A stretch of 22,869 nucleotides of DNA from Rhodocyclaceae bacterium UBA2250 (GTDB taxonomy: Bacteria > Pseudomonadota > Gammaproteobacteria > Burkholderiales > Rhodocyclaceae), in assembly GCA_002347285.1 (NCBI GenBank), contig DDXW01000045.1:56899-79767 (forward strand), in the 5' to 3' direction. The position numbers and the translations under genes were made by a program. Below are positions 15,820 through 21,319 of this stretch, piece by piece. A model generated the notes under the pieces. It was not told the origin of the DNA. It ran no database searches and was given only the letters and a program-made list of their open reading frames with translations. Position 1 is the first letter of the stretch. The number at the start of each line of letters is the position of its first letter.

Positions 15820-16569
15820 ATGGACATTCAAGTCAGCGAATCGGCCGGCGTGCGCTACCTGCATTTCAGTTCGCACTGGATCCAGGGCGCCATGCGCGTG
15901 GCGCGGCCCTGGGCGCTGGAGCTCGAGTATACACGCGAGATGATGGCCGCCCTGCTGCTGCGCCCCGGCACCGACTGGCCGCGTTCCGCCCTGCTGATCG
16001 GCCTCGGCGCCGCCTCGCTGACCAAATTCCTCTACCGTCACCGCCCCGCCGCCCGCCTGACCGTCGTGGAAATCGATCCCGAAGTGGTCGATGTGGCGCG
16101 GCTGCACTTCAAGCTGCCCGAGGAGGACGCACGCCTGCGCATCGTGATCGACGATGGCGCCGGGTTCGTCGCCCAGAGCCGGGAACGCTACGACCTGATC
16201 ATGGTGGACGGCTTCGACGAAAACGCCCGCACCGGTCTGCTGGACACCCTGCCCTTCTACCTGAACTGCAAGGCGCATCTGAGCGAAACCGGGCTGCTGG
16301 CGACCAACCTGCTGACGAAGCGGCGCGGGGTGCGGGCTTCATTGGAGCGCATCGAGGAGGCCTTCGACGGCCGTGCGCTCGCCCTGCCATCCTGCGAGAG
16401 CGGCAATGTCGTGGCTTTCGCCGCCACCGGGGTGCCGGTCGAGCACAGCATCGCCGAACTCAAGGCGGCGGCACGCAACCTGAAGGCGGCAACCGATCTG
16501 AACCTGCAGCCGACACTGTCCCGCCTCGAGCATTCCCGGCACTGTCCGGCGGGTAAACTGCAGTTCTGA
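15820..16569 (+). CDS. Spermidine-synthase-like SAM-dependent methyltransferase-fold protein
   Basis: A 249-residue protein with a Rossmann nucleotide-binding core related to spermidine synthase. It has ALLIGLGAASLTKFL as the glycine loop, LTVVEIDPEVVDVAR with the acidic ribose-binding residue, RIVIDDGAGFV, and YDLIMVDGFDENA. The polyamine-synthase signature GGGDGG is replaced by GLGAAS, and the usual D-S-S-D-P is D-G-F-D, so true putrescine aminopropyl transfer is doubtful. No signal peptide or membrane segment is seen. The ATG at 15820 has only a weak ribosome site; the much longer open frame upstream is the antisense of pilU. The next gene, an ArsC-like protein, starts 19 bases after its stop. 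The substrate is unknown. Confidence 0.82.
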   Translation: MDIQVSESAGVRYLHFSSHWIQGAMRVARPWALELEYTREMMAALLLRPGTDWPRSALLIGLGAASLTKFLYRHRPAARLTVVEIDPEVVDVARLHFKLPEEDARLRIVIDDGAGFVAQSRERYDLIMVDGFDENARTGLLDTLPFYLNCKAHLSETGLLATNLLTKRRGVRASLERIEEAFDGRALALPSCESGNVVAFAATGVPVEHSIAELKAAARNLKAATDLNLQPTLSRLEHSRHCPAGKLQF

Positions 16570-16588
16570 AACCCATTCCGGAGCGAGC

Positions 16589-16936
16589 ATGGTCAGGATC
16601 TACGGCATCAGGAATTGCGACAGCATGAAGAAGGCCTTCAAGTGGCTGGACGAGCGCGGCATCCCTTACGAGTTCCACGATTACAAGAAGGCCGGCGTGC
16701 CGCGCGACAAGCTCGTCGCCTGGTGCAAGGCGCTCGGCTGGAAGACGCTGCTCAATACCAAGGGCACGACCTGGCGCAAGCTGACGCCGGAGCAGCAGGA
16801 CATCACGACGCAGAGCAAGGCCGTCGCGACCATGCTGGAGCATCCGAGCGTGATCCGCCGTCCGGTCATCGAGGCCGAGGGCGGCCAGCTGCTGGTCGGC
16901 TTCGACCCGACGATGTTCGAAAGCTTCGTCAGGTAA
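16589..16936 (+). CDS. ArsC/Spx-family protein, YffB-like
   Basis: A 115-residue thioredoxin-fold protein of the ArsC-like YffB group. The N-terminus is VRIYGIRNCDSMKKAFKWL with the single catalytic-type Cys10. Conserved WKTLLNTKGTTWRKL and the SVIRRPVIE segment with its cis-Pro are present. True arsenate reductases have an HCG-T-R context, which is missing, so a glutathione-dependent thiol reductase role as proposed for YffB is more likely. The ATG follows GGAG at good spacing. hslO begins 3 bases after its stop, so the two genes are almost certainly one transcript; both are thiol-redox related by family. Confidence 0.9.
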   Translation: MVRIYGIRNCDSMKKAFKWLDERGIPYEFHDYKKAGVPRDKLVAWCKALGWKTLLNTKGTTWRKLTPEQQDITTQSKAVATMLEHPSVIRRPVIEAEGGQLLVGFDPTMFESFVR

Positions 16937-16939
16937 GCC

Positions 16940-17806
16940 ATGGCGAAGGACAACGTCCGCCGTTTCCTGTTCGAGGATCTCGACATCCGCGGCGCGCTGG
17001 TGGCGCTCGGCAACACCTGGCACGAAATGCACGCCGGCCGGAACGACCCGCCGGCGGTGACGGCACTGCTCGGCGAGCTCGCGGCCGTCACCGCGCTGAT
17101 CGCCGTGAACCTGAAGATGCCAGGCCGCCTGACCTTCCAACTGCAGGGCCACGGGCGGATTTCCCTGCTGCTGGTCGATTGCGACGAGCAGCTGCGCCTG
17201 CGCGGCACGGTGCGTCACAAACTCGGGGCCGGCGAGGCGGCGACAGCCGACTCGCCGCGTAAATCGGAGGAGGCGTCGTTCGCCGAACTGCTCGGCGACG
17301 GCCGGCTGATCCTGACCCTACAGACCGGCATTGGCGATCCGTACCAAAGCGTGGTGCCGCTGGTCGGCGACAGCCTCACGGCTGTCTTCGAGCACTACCT
17401 GGCCCAGTCGGAGCAGCAGCCGGCCAAGCTGTTCCTGGCGGCCGACGAGGATTTCGCCGGCGGCCTGTTCCTCCAGAAGCTGCCGGATGCCGACGCCAGG
17501 GATCCCGACGGCTGGAACCGCCTCCTCCATCTGGCAGCCACCCTGCAGCCGGGGGAACTCGCCGAGCCGGCCGCCAACCTGCTGATGCGGCTGTTTCCCG
17601 AAGAGAACATCCGCCTGTTCGATCCGCGCCCGGTGCACTACCATTGCCCGCGCGACGACGAGAAGGTGCTGGCGATGCTGAAGAGCCTCGGCCGCGCCGA
17701 GGTCGAAGCCGCGCTCACCGAGCAGGGCGAGATCGCCGTCGAGGACGACGTCTGCCGGCAAAGCTACCGCTTCGGGCCGGAGATCCTCCAGCGGCTGTTC
17801 GGCTGA
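16940..17806 (+). CDS. hslO: Hsp33 redox chaperone HslO with a degenerate zinc site
   Basis: A 288-residue cytosolic holdase of the Hsp33 family, normally switched on by oxidation of four zinc-binding cysteines (C-x-C and C-x-x-C near the C-terminus). The N-terminal core is normal (RFLFEDLDIRGALVALGNTW, GDGRLILTL, PYQSVVPL). In the switch domain only two of four cysteines remain. In HYHCPRDDEKV, Cys236 is kept but Arg238 replaces the second Cys. In AVEDDVCRQSYRFG, Asp269 replaces the first Cys of C-x-x-C and Cys272 is kept. The surrounding positions (KVLAMLKSLGRAEVEAAL, GEIAV) still align, so this is substitution, not misreading. Zinc binding, if any, would need other ligands such as His235. 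It is the last gene of an operon ending in a strong terminator. Confidence 0.95.
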   Translation: MAKDNVRRFLFEDLDIRGALVALGNTWHEMHAGRNDPPAVTALLGELAAVTALIAVNLKMPGRLTFQLQGHGRISLLLVDCDEQLRLRGTVRHKLGAGEAATADSPRKSEEASFAELLGDGRLILTLQTGIGDPYQSVVPLVGDSLTAVFEHYLAQSEQQPAKLFLAADEDFAGGLFLQKLPDADARDPDGWNRLLHLAATLQPGELAEPAANLLMRLFPEENIRLFDPRPVHYHCPRDDEKVLAMLKSLGRAEVEAALTEQGEIAVEDDVCRQSYRFGPEILQRLFG

Positions 17807-17834
17807 TTCACGACCGGGAAAGCGGAAATGACGA

Positions 17835-17865
17835 CGGGGACCGAAGTCCCCGCCGGCTTTTCTTT
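17835..17865 (+). terminator. Rho-independent terminator after hslO
   Basis: CGGGGAC (17835-17841), loop CGAA, and GTCCCCG (17846-17852) form a 7-bp GC-rich stem with a stable tetraloop. It is followed by CCGGC and TTTTCTTT (17858-17865). The T-run is on the plus strand, so it fits the end of hslO, 28 bases past the stop. On the minus strand it could still slow transcription leaving ssrA, but no T-run follows there. Confidence 0.8.
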
Positions 17866-17867
17866 GG

Positions 17868-18122
17868 TTACAAGGCTAAAGCGGCCTCGGCAGTGGCCTT
17901 AGGCGGCCAGTGCAAAACGCTCATCGTTGGCGTTTGTGGATTTGCGCGGATTACGTCCGTCGCCTTTCGAGTCGCCTGCTAGCCTTCTTTCGCCCCGTCA
18001 AAGCCAGTGCACCCCCCTAACGGAAACCTTGCTGAGTGGTGGAGGTGGGCGGAATCGAACCGCCGTCCGAAACGCTTCCGGTTTGCCGGAATTACGACCA
18101 TGGCGCTATTATGAGGCCACCC
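17868..18122 (-). ncRNA. ssrA: Circularly permuted two-piece tmRNA gene
   Basis: Read on the minus strand, the part with the tmRNA 3' end comes first. The acceptor piece runs from about 18122 to CCA at 18039-18037, with T-arm GGCGG-TTCGATT-CCGCC and a TTTCGGACG block typical of tmRNA. After a 20-base spacer (18036-18017) comes the piece with the normal tmRNA 5' end (GGGGGTGCACTGGCTTTGAC, from 18016), then the tag frame at 17931-17899 encoding ANDERFALAA and TAA. The two ends form a 7-bp acceptor stem: GGGGGUG (18016-18010) with CACCUCC (18047-18041), one G-U pair. AAGGCTA (minus, 17986-17980) and TAGCCTT (minus, 17878-17872) pair within the coding piece. GTGGCCTC (18120-18113) can pair with GAGGCCGC after the tag and hold the pieces together. 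This order is the permuted form known in alphaproteobacteria, cyanobacteria and some betaproteobacteria. The outer ends are approximate. Confidence 0.93.
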
Positions 18123-18128
18123 CCCCGA

Positions 18129-18134
18129 ATTATC
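18129..18134 (-). promoter_or_regulatory. Probable -10 box of ssrA
   Basis: Minus-strand GATAAT at 18134-18129 would start transcription near 18122, just before the run of G and GTGGCCTC that opens the acceptor piece. No good -35 is seen at 17 bases. It lies between ssrA and the divergent YkgJ-like gene; any -35 element would fall inside the first codons of that gene. Confidence 0.5.
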
Positions 18135-18141
18135 AAGACCG

Positions 18142-18483
18142 ATGGCCGATGCTTTTCCAGTCTGCCGCAGTTGCGGCGCCTGCTGCGCATCCTTGCGCAT
18201 TACCCTGCCCCGCTGCGAGCTTGTTAGCCATGGCGGCCAGGTGCCTGACCCGCTGACCGAGCCCTACACGCCGACCACCGCCTGCCTGCGCGAGCACCCT
18301 GAAGTTCCCGGTCGCTGCATCGCGCTCGAAGGTGTGATCGGGCGTGAGGTTTGCTGTGCGATCTACGCCGACCGCCCTGCCGCCTGCCGGGAGTTCGCTC
18401 CGCTGGCGGCGCTCGGAAGTGGCGACGAAGCCTGTGATGCCGCGCGGCGGCGCCACGGCCTGCCGCCGCTCGGCGGGCTATAA
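18142..18483 (+). CDS. YkgJ-family cysteine-cluster protein
   Basis: A 113-residue protein with 11 cysteines, the signature of the YkgJ/zinc- or iron-chelating cluster family. C8-x2-C11-x2-C14-C15 and C25 open the protein (PVCRSCGACCASLRITLPRC), followed by C48, C59, the CC pair at 71-72 (REVCCAIYADRPAACREF) with C82, and C98. Such proteins are thought to bind a metal or iron-sulfur cluster; the function is not established. The ATG at 18142 has no clear Shine-Dalgarno. The gene diverges from ssrA, and its stop codon overlaps a TATAAT that probably serves the following tRNA. Confidence 0.85.
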   Translation: MADAFPVCRSCGACCASLRITLPRCELVSHGGQVPDPLTEPYTPTTACLREHPEVPGRCIALEGVIGREVCCAIYADRPAACREFAPLAALGSGDEACDAARRRHGLPPLGGL

Positions 18484-18484
18484 T
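18479..18484 (+). promoter_or_regulatory. -10 box before the broken tRNA-Ser
   Basis: TATAAT at 18479-18484 overlaps the stop of the YkgJ-like gene and would start RNA near 18491, five bases before the tRNA-like 5' end at 18496. If active it would read through the tRNA fragment and on toward the intact tRNA-Ser 157 bases later. Confidence 0.5.
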
Positions 18485-18495
18485 TCGGCCATCTT

Positions 18496-18537
18496 GGAGG
18501 CGTGGCAGAGCGGTTGAATGCACCGGTCTTGAAAACT
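18496..18537 (+). pseudogene. 5' fragment of a tRNA-Ser(UGA) gene, broken in the anticodon stem
   Basis: GGAGGCG, T, then GGCAGAGCGGTTGAATGCAC (18504-18523) and CCGGTCTTGAAAAC match the first half of tRNA-Ser through the anticodon TGA. The 3' side of the anticodon stem should read ACCGG but reads ACTTA, and no variable arm, T-arm or CGCCTCC follows. The homology ends at about 18537, where base composition also changes. This is the expected left junction of an element that integrated in the anticodon region of the native gene. Confidence 0.85.
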
Positions 18538-18652
18538 TACGTTCAGGCGGTTGCGAAGCAGAAAAAACAGTAGCAAAAACAATGTGTTAGCGTGTTATTT
18601 ATGGCGCTGTGGCTTGCGTCGTTTAGCAGATTCTTAGCGCGTCACGAAATAC
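18538..18652 (+). other. AT-richer junction segment of the putative island
   Basis: No gene is seen in these 115 bases. They are clearly lower in GC than the core genes to the left. Two related direct repeats, AGCAGAAAAAACA (18557-18569) and AGCAAAAACA (18572-18581), lie just inside the tRNA break. They could be integrase arm-binding sites, which is speculation from position. No integrase gene adjoins; it may lie at the far end, outside the window. Confidence 0.4.
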
Positions 18653-18742
18653 GGTGGGTTGGCAGAGCGGTTGAATGCACTAGTCTTGAAAACTAGCAAG
18701 GATGTAAGTCCTTCCAGGGTTCGAATCCCTGACCCACCGCCA
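18653..18742 (+). tRNA. tRNA-Ser(UGA), intact, CCA encoded
   Basis: The full serine tRNA cloverleaf is present. Acceptor GGTGGGT (18653-18659) pairs with ACCCACC (18732-18738), then discriminator G and encoded CCA (18740-18742). The anticodon stem CTAGT/ACTAG closes the loop CTTGAAA with anticodon TGA at 18687-18689. A long variable arm (AAGGA/TCCTT) and T-arm CAGGG-TTCGAAT-CCCTG complete it. It shares GGCAGAGCGGTTGAATGCAC and TCTTGAAAACT with the broken copy 157 bases upstream, but its acceptor and anticodon stems differ, so it is not simply the other half of that gene. It reads UCA and probably other UCN serine codons. Confidence 0.96.
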
Positions 18743-18801
18743 CTATCTCACACTAGGTGAGTCGCTACAGGCCGCGTCCCGCAGCGCGGTGAAAGCCGTT
18801 C

Positions 18802-19056
18802 CTACCTGTCTTGGCGCAGGTATTCCTTCTCCGTCTCCTGCACCAAATCCGCAGCAGAAACACCCAGCGCCTGCCCCAACCCGATCAATGTCGTGATGGT
18901 CGGCTGCCTGATGCCACGCTCAAGGCGTGATACGAACGTCCGATCAACATCCGCACGATGGGCAAGCTCCTCCTGAGAGATGTTCCGATCCGATCTATAT
19001 CGTCGTAGAACTTCCCCAAAAATCTGACCAATGTCTGTGATTTCCGTGCTCGCCAT
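18802..19056 (-). CDS. XRE-family HTH regulator, controller-protein-like
   Basis: An 84-residue single-domain repressor. The helix-turn-helix is SQEELAHRADVDRTFVSRLE (about residues 27-46), with RGIRQPTITTLIGLGQALGV after it, as in small Xre/C-protein regulators. DRTFVSRLERG resembles the DRT(Y/F)(I/V)S-IERG block common in controller proteins of restriction-modification systems. The likely partner sites are the CCTATAGG-like repeats between it and the divergent gene at 19146, one of which overlaps its own start codon, so it probably represses itself. No methyltransferase is seen nearby. It is the first gene inside the putative island. Confidence 0.88.
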   Translation of the reverse strand: MASTEITDIGQIFGEVLRRYRSDRNISQEELAHRADVDRTFVSRLERGIRQPTITTLIGLGQALGVSAADLVQETEKEYLRQDR

Positions 19057-19120
19057 AGGCCACGAGCATGGTTTTCGTGTAGCCTATAGTCCACGTCCTA
19101 TAGGCACATGTGCCCATAGG
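19053..19120. promoter_or_regulatory. Operator array between the XRE gene and the divergent gene
   Basis: Four related sites lie in the intergenic gap: CCATAGG (19053-19059, over the XRE start), CCTATAGT (19083-19090), CCTATAGG (19097-19104) and CCCATAGG (19113-19120). The last two flank a perfect 12-base palindrome, GGCACATGTGCC (19103-19114). Spacings between starts are 30, 14 and 16 bases. TATAGT at 19085-19090 could also be a -10 box for the gene at 19146. The arrangement fits autoregulation by the XRE protein of both divergent units. Confidence 0.6.
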
Positions 19121-19145
19121 CATCAAGCTAAAAGAAGGAGGAAAT

Positions 19146-19508
19146 ATGGCTTTTGGGAGCTTTGAAATTCACGCGGGAGATTTCAAGAAGGGCAAGGATC
19201 ACCAGTTCGTTGGCGGAAAGCTGCTCATGAAGAAGCCGGGAAAGTTCTTCCGTGAAACCATCCCGCTGGATCAGCTTGGGGCCGTGGAAGTGGCATCCGA
19301 AGAGGCGGTGAAGCGAATTGGTGGGACTGTCGGCTGGGGTGTAGCGGGCGGCGTGCTGCTTGGGCCTGTCGGGCTGCTGGCGGGATTGCTCGCGGGCGGG
19401 CGAGGAAAGGACGTCACATTCGTGTGCAAGCTGAGGGACGGGCGTAAGTTCATGGCGACCGCCCCATCAAAGGTCTTCACCGAACTCTCGGCAGCATTGT
19501 TCAAATGA
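19146..19508 (+). CDS. Small Gly-rich protein with hydrophobic hairpin, function unknown
   Basis: A 120-residue protein I do not recognise as a named family. The start is fixed by a strong AAGGAGGAA just before the ATG at 19146; an in-frame ATG at 19110 lies in the operator and is unlikely. The N-terminal half is charged (FEIHAGDFKKGKDHQFVGGK, then LLMKKPGKFFRETIPLDQL), and the end (VTFVCKLRDGRKFMATAPSKVF) reads like beta strands of a PH-like fold. Between them is a glycine-rich hydrophobic stretch, TVGWGVAGGVLLGPVGLLAG, which could enter a membrane. It is divergent from the XRE gene and followed closely by a secreted-protein gene, so they may act together. Confidence 0.7.
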   Translation: MAFGSFEIHAGDFKKGKDHQFVGGKLLMKKPGKFFRETIPLDQLGAVEVASEEAVKRIGGTVGWGVAGGVLLGPVGLLAGLLAGGRGKDVTFVCKLRDGRKFMATAPSKVFTELSAALFK

Positions 19509-19537
19509 ACTCCAGCCTCTTCAGACAAGGAAAACCA

Positions 19538-20029
19538 ATGCTTCTCGCTCGTTTCGCGCTTGCTTCGTTGTTCGTGTGCATGGCATCTGTGGCGCATGCT
19601 GACTGGCAGTACACGATGTGGGGTATGACTCCCGATCAGGTCGTTTCTGCTTCTAGTGGCGCTGCCGTCGCAGTTGATGGCAAGCGGGGAATGAACATGG
19701 ACAAGCCAGACATCGAGGCGAAGTTGTCGGCACCCTATCAGGCCGGGTCGTTCGCCTTCGATGCGGTGTTCTCCTTTACGAAGAAAGGAGAAGCCCTTGC
19801 CCGCGTCCAGCTCTGGCCGAAGGACAAGGCGCAATGCAGCCAACTCCAGACCGAACTTGGAACGAAGTACGGCAAGCCGATACATGCCAAGGCCGACTCG
19901 TTGCTGCGAAGTGCATATTGGAAAGATGAGGCGACGAACAACATGGTGAGCTTCACAGTCGTTGGCGGATTTATCACCTGCTATGTCTCCTATGACCCGG
20001 TGAGCACCGCCGCGAGTAGTGCCCTGTAG
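19538..20029 (+). CDS. Secreted small protein, function unknown
   Basis: A 163-residue protein with a clear signal peptide, LLARFALASLFVCMASVAHA, cleaved before DWQYTMWGMTPDQV. The mature part has two cysteines (AQCSQL and FITCYVSY), which could form one disulfide in the periplasm. The frame is open from an ATG at 19505 that overlaps the previous stop (ATGA). I prefer the ATG at 19538 because AAGGA stands six bases before it and it gives a normal signal peptide. The W-G-M-T-P-D-Q-V start of the mature protein resembles small periplasmic proteins of unknown role seen in many Gram-negatives. About 140 bases without a gene follow; I see no clear feature there. Confidence 0.75.
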   Translation: MLLARFALASLFVCMASVAHADWQYTMWGMTPDQVVSASSGAAVAVDGKRGMNMDKPDIEAKLSAPYQAGSFAFDAVFSFTKKGEALARVQLWPKDKAQCSQLQTELGTKYGKPIHAKADSLLRSAYWKDEATNNMVSFTVVGGFITCYVSYDPVSTAASSAL

Positions 20030-20169
20030 GCCGCGCGGGGTGCAGTCCCTAGCGTAGCGGCGGCGCTGTGGTGATCGCGGCCTGTGCCGCCCGTAGCGCC
20101 CCCGCGTCGGTATTGGCAGCGGCAGCGCTCCGCGCGAAAATGGTGGCATACCTACAACGAGTTTGATAA

Positions 20170-20688
20170 ATGCCGCTGTCCTCAACCCAGATCGGAGCAA
20201 TAGGCGAGAACCTGCTGGTCAATGCAGTGATGAAGGCCAGTGACGGGCGCTTGTCGCCGTTCCAGCCCCTTGCCGATGATGACGGGCTGGACGTGCTTTT
20301 CTTCGACAAGGTGACGGGCAACTCGGTCGCCATCCAGTTGAAGTGCCGCACCGTGTCCATCCGCAAGCGCAACTCCGAGGAGCGCGGCAACGTCGTCCAT
20401 TTCCAAGTTCGGCAAGCCACGTTCAACGAAGCAAGGCGCGCCTACCTTGTCGCCGCTCTGTTCAACGAGGAACTGACGCACTTTGTAGCCACATGGTTCA
20501 TACCGATGGCGCTGCTGCCCGAGGTGGGAAAAGACATATCCGGGAAGTGGGTCATTCGCCCCAGCAAGGCCGAAGGTAGCGCCGACCGCTATACCCCGTA
20601 TCGCTGCCTGACCGCTGAGAAACTAGCGAATCGAATCATTGCCGTGTGCGAAGGTAAGAAGGCTGCGCCCGCTGCGCCGGACTGCTGA
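20170..20688 (+). CDS. Putative PD-(D/E)XK-fold nuclease-like protein
   Basis: A 172-residue protein. Its first 60 residues fit a compact PD-(D/E)XK core: GAIGENLLVNAVM with Glu13 in the first helix, GLDVLFFD with Asp41, and AIQLKCRT with Gln56-x-Lys58 (the E/D of the third motif replaced by Gln). Such Q-x-K variants occur among small restriction-like and DUF4365-type proteins, but assignment is by pattern only. The later part (FQVRQATFNEARRAYLVAAL, FIPMALLPEVGKDISGKWVI) resembles the strand-rich end of these proteins. The ATG at 20170 lacks a strong ribosome site. It faces the phage-like operon ending at 20696. A defence role is possible given the XRE gene nearby, but not shown. Confidence 0.65.
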   Translation: MPLSSTQIGAIGENLLVNAVMKASDGRLSPFQPLADDDGLDVLFFDKVTGNSVAIQLKCRTVSIRKRNSEERGNVVHFQVRQATFNEARRAYLVAALFNEELTHFVATWFIPMALLPEVGKDISGKWVIRPSKAEGSADRYTPYRCLTAEKLANRIIAVCEGKKAAPAAPDC

Positions 20689-20695
20689 CTTTCGG

Positions 20696-20920
20696 TTAGC
20701 GCAGCAACCCCTCTCCCGCTGTGCCGCGTGCGGTGCCGTCGTCGATCCAATTCAGCAGGCAGTGCAGCACCACGGGGCCATCAGCGGGACACATACGGCC
20801 GTCAGCAATGGCAGCGCCGAGCATGTCACTGACCCAGCCTCGCATCTCGTCGGTCGCACCCCGCGAACGCTCCAAGTGTTTGAGGCGGGCGAGCATGCTC
20901 TTGGCGCTACTGATGCCCAT
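20696..20920 (-). CDS. Small phage-like protein, last gene of the minus-strand run
   Basis: A 74-residue protein (starts MGISSAKSMLARLKHLERS) that I do not recognise. The first half is a charged helix, the second more hydrophobic with one CxxxDG-type stretch (MCPADGPVVLHCLLNWIDDG). The ATG at 20920 has AAGGAG overlapping the end of the gene before it, 4 bases between stop and start, so it is translated as part of the same operon. Small helical proteins of this size are common near phage packaging genes. Confidence 0.65.
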   Translation of the reverse strand: MGISSAKSMLARLKHLERSRGATDEMRGWVSDMLGAAIADGRMCPADGPVVLHCLLNWIDDGTARGTAGEGLLR

Positions 20921-20924
20921 GTGG

Positions 20925-21107
20925 TTACTCCTTCATCTCGCGCAGCGCCTCGCCCAGCTTGAAAGCGCGAAGCAGGTTCAAGTCGGACATGGTTTCCCGC
21001 TCTGCATGCGCCTCGATTCGGCGCTGCTGCATCTGTTGCAGGTCGCTGGGCGTTGCGGGCGTGCTGACCGGGACGTTCTCGCGCAGGTCGGTGTGCAGGT
21101 TCTTCAT
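20925..21107 (-). CDS. Small phage-like protein
   Basis: A 60-residue, mostly helical charged protein (MKNLHTDLRENVPV, then LQQMQQRRIEAHAERETMSD). No family is recognised. Its ATG at 21107 overlaps the previous stop (ATGA) with AAGGAG seven bases upstream, a clear sign of translational coupling. It sits between two other small genes in the same orientation. Confidence 0.65.
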   Translation of the reverse strand: MKNLHTDLRENVPVSTPATPSDLQQMQQRRIEAHAERETMSDLNLLRAFKLGEALREMKE

Positions 21108-21319
21108 TGCAGCGTCTCCTTACGGCATGTCCGCGCGCTCACCAATGCAAGCAGTTGCGCAGCCTCCACTCGCACGGCAGGGTCTGGGCAGTCACGGATC
21201 ACCTCAAGGCAGGTCTGCATGATCAGATTGAGGTGTGCTTTGCGTTGCTGGGGCGTGTCCCACATGGGCACCGTTCGCCAACCGTGAAGCGGAATGCTGT
21301 CTGTGTCTCGAATGCTCAT
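21104..21319 (-). CDS. Small phage-like protein
   Basis: A 71-residue protein (starts MSIRDTDSIPLHGWRTVPMW) of unknown function, with a helical second half (AHLNLIMQTCLEVIRDCPDP, VRVEAAQLLALVSART). The ATG overlaps the stop of the preceding DUF5681-type gene by four bases (ATGA), and GGAGGAGAA precedes it. The same four-base overlap links it to the next gene. Confidence 0.65.
   Translation of the reverse strand: MSIRDTDSIPLHGWRTVPMWDTPQQRKAHLNLIMQTCLEVIRDCPDPAVRVEAAQLLALVSARTCRKETLQ

Noticed and set aside
15772..16278. Upstream extension of pilU on the minus strand
   Set aside because: It is antisense to the methyltransferase-like gene and unlike PilU; MTEIEELLHQM is the normal N-terminus.
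18037..18122. Ordinary tRNA on the minus strand ending in CCA
   Set aside because: It has a T-arm and acceptor 3' strand, but the 5' acceptor strand lies downstream, and the tag frame beyond it shows a permuted tmRNA.
18748..18762. Hairpin CTCAC-ACTAG-GTGAG after the tRNA as a terminator
   Set aside because: The stem is only 5 bp with no T-run after it.
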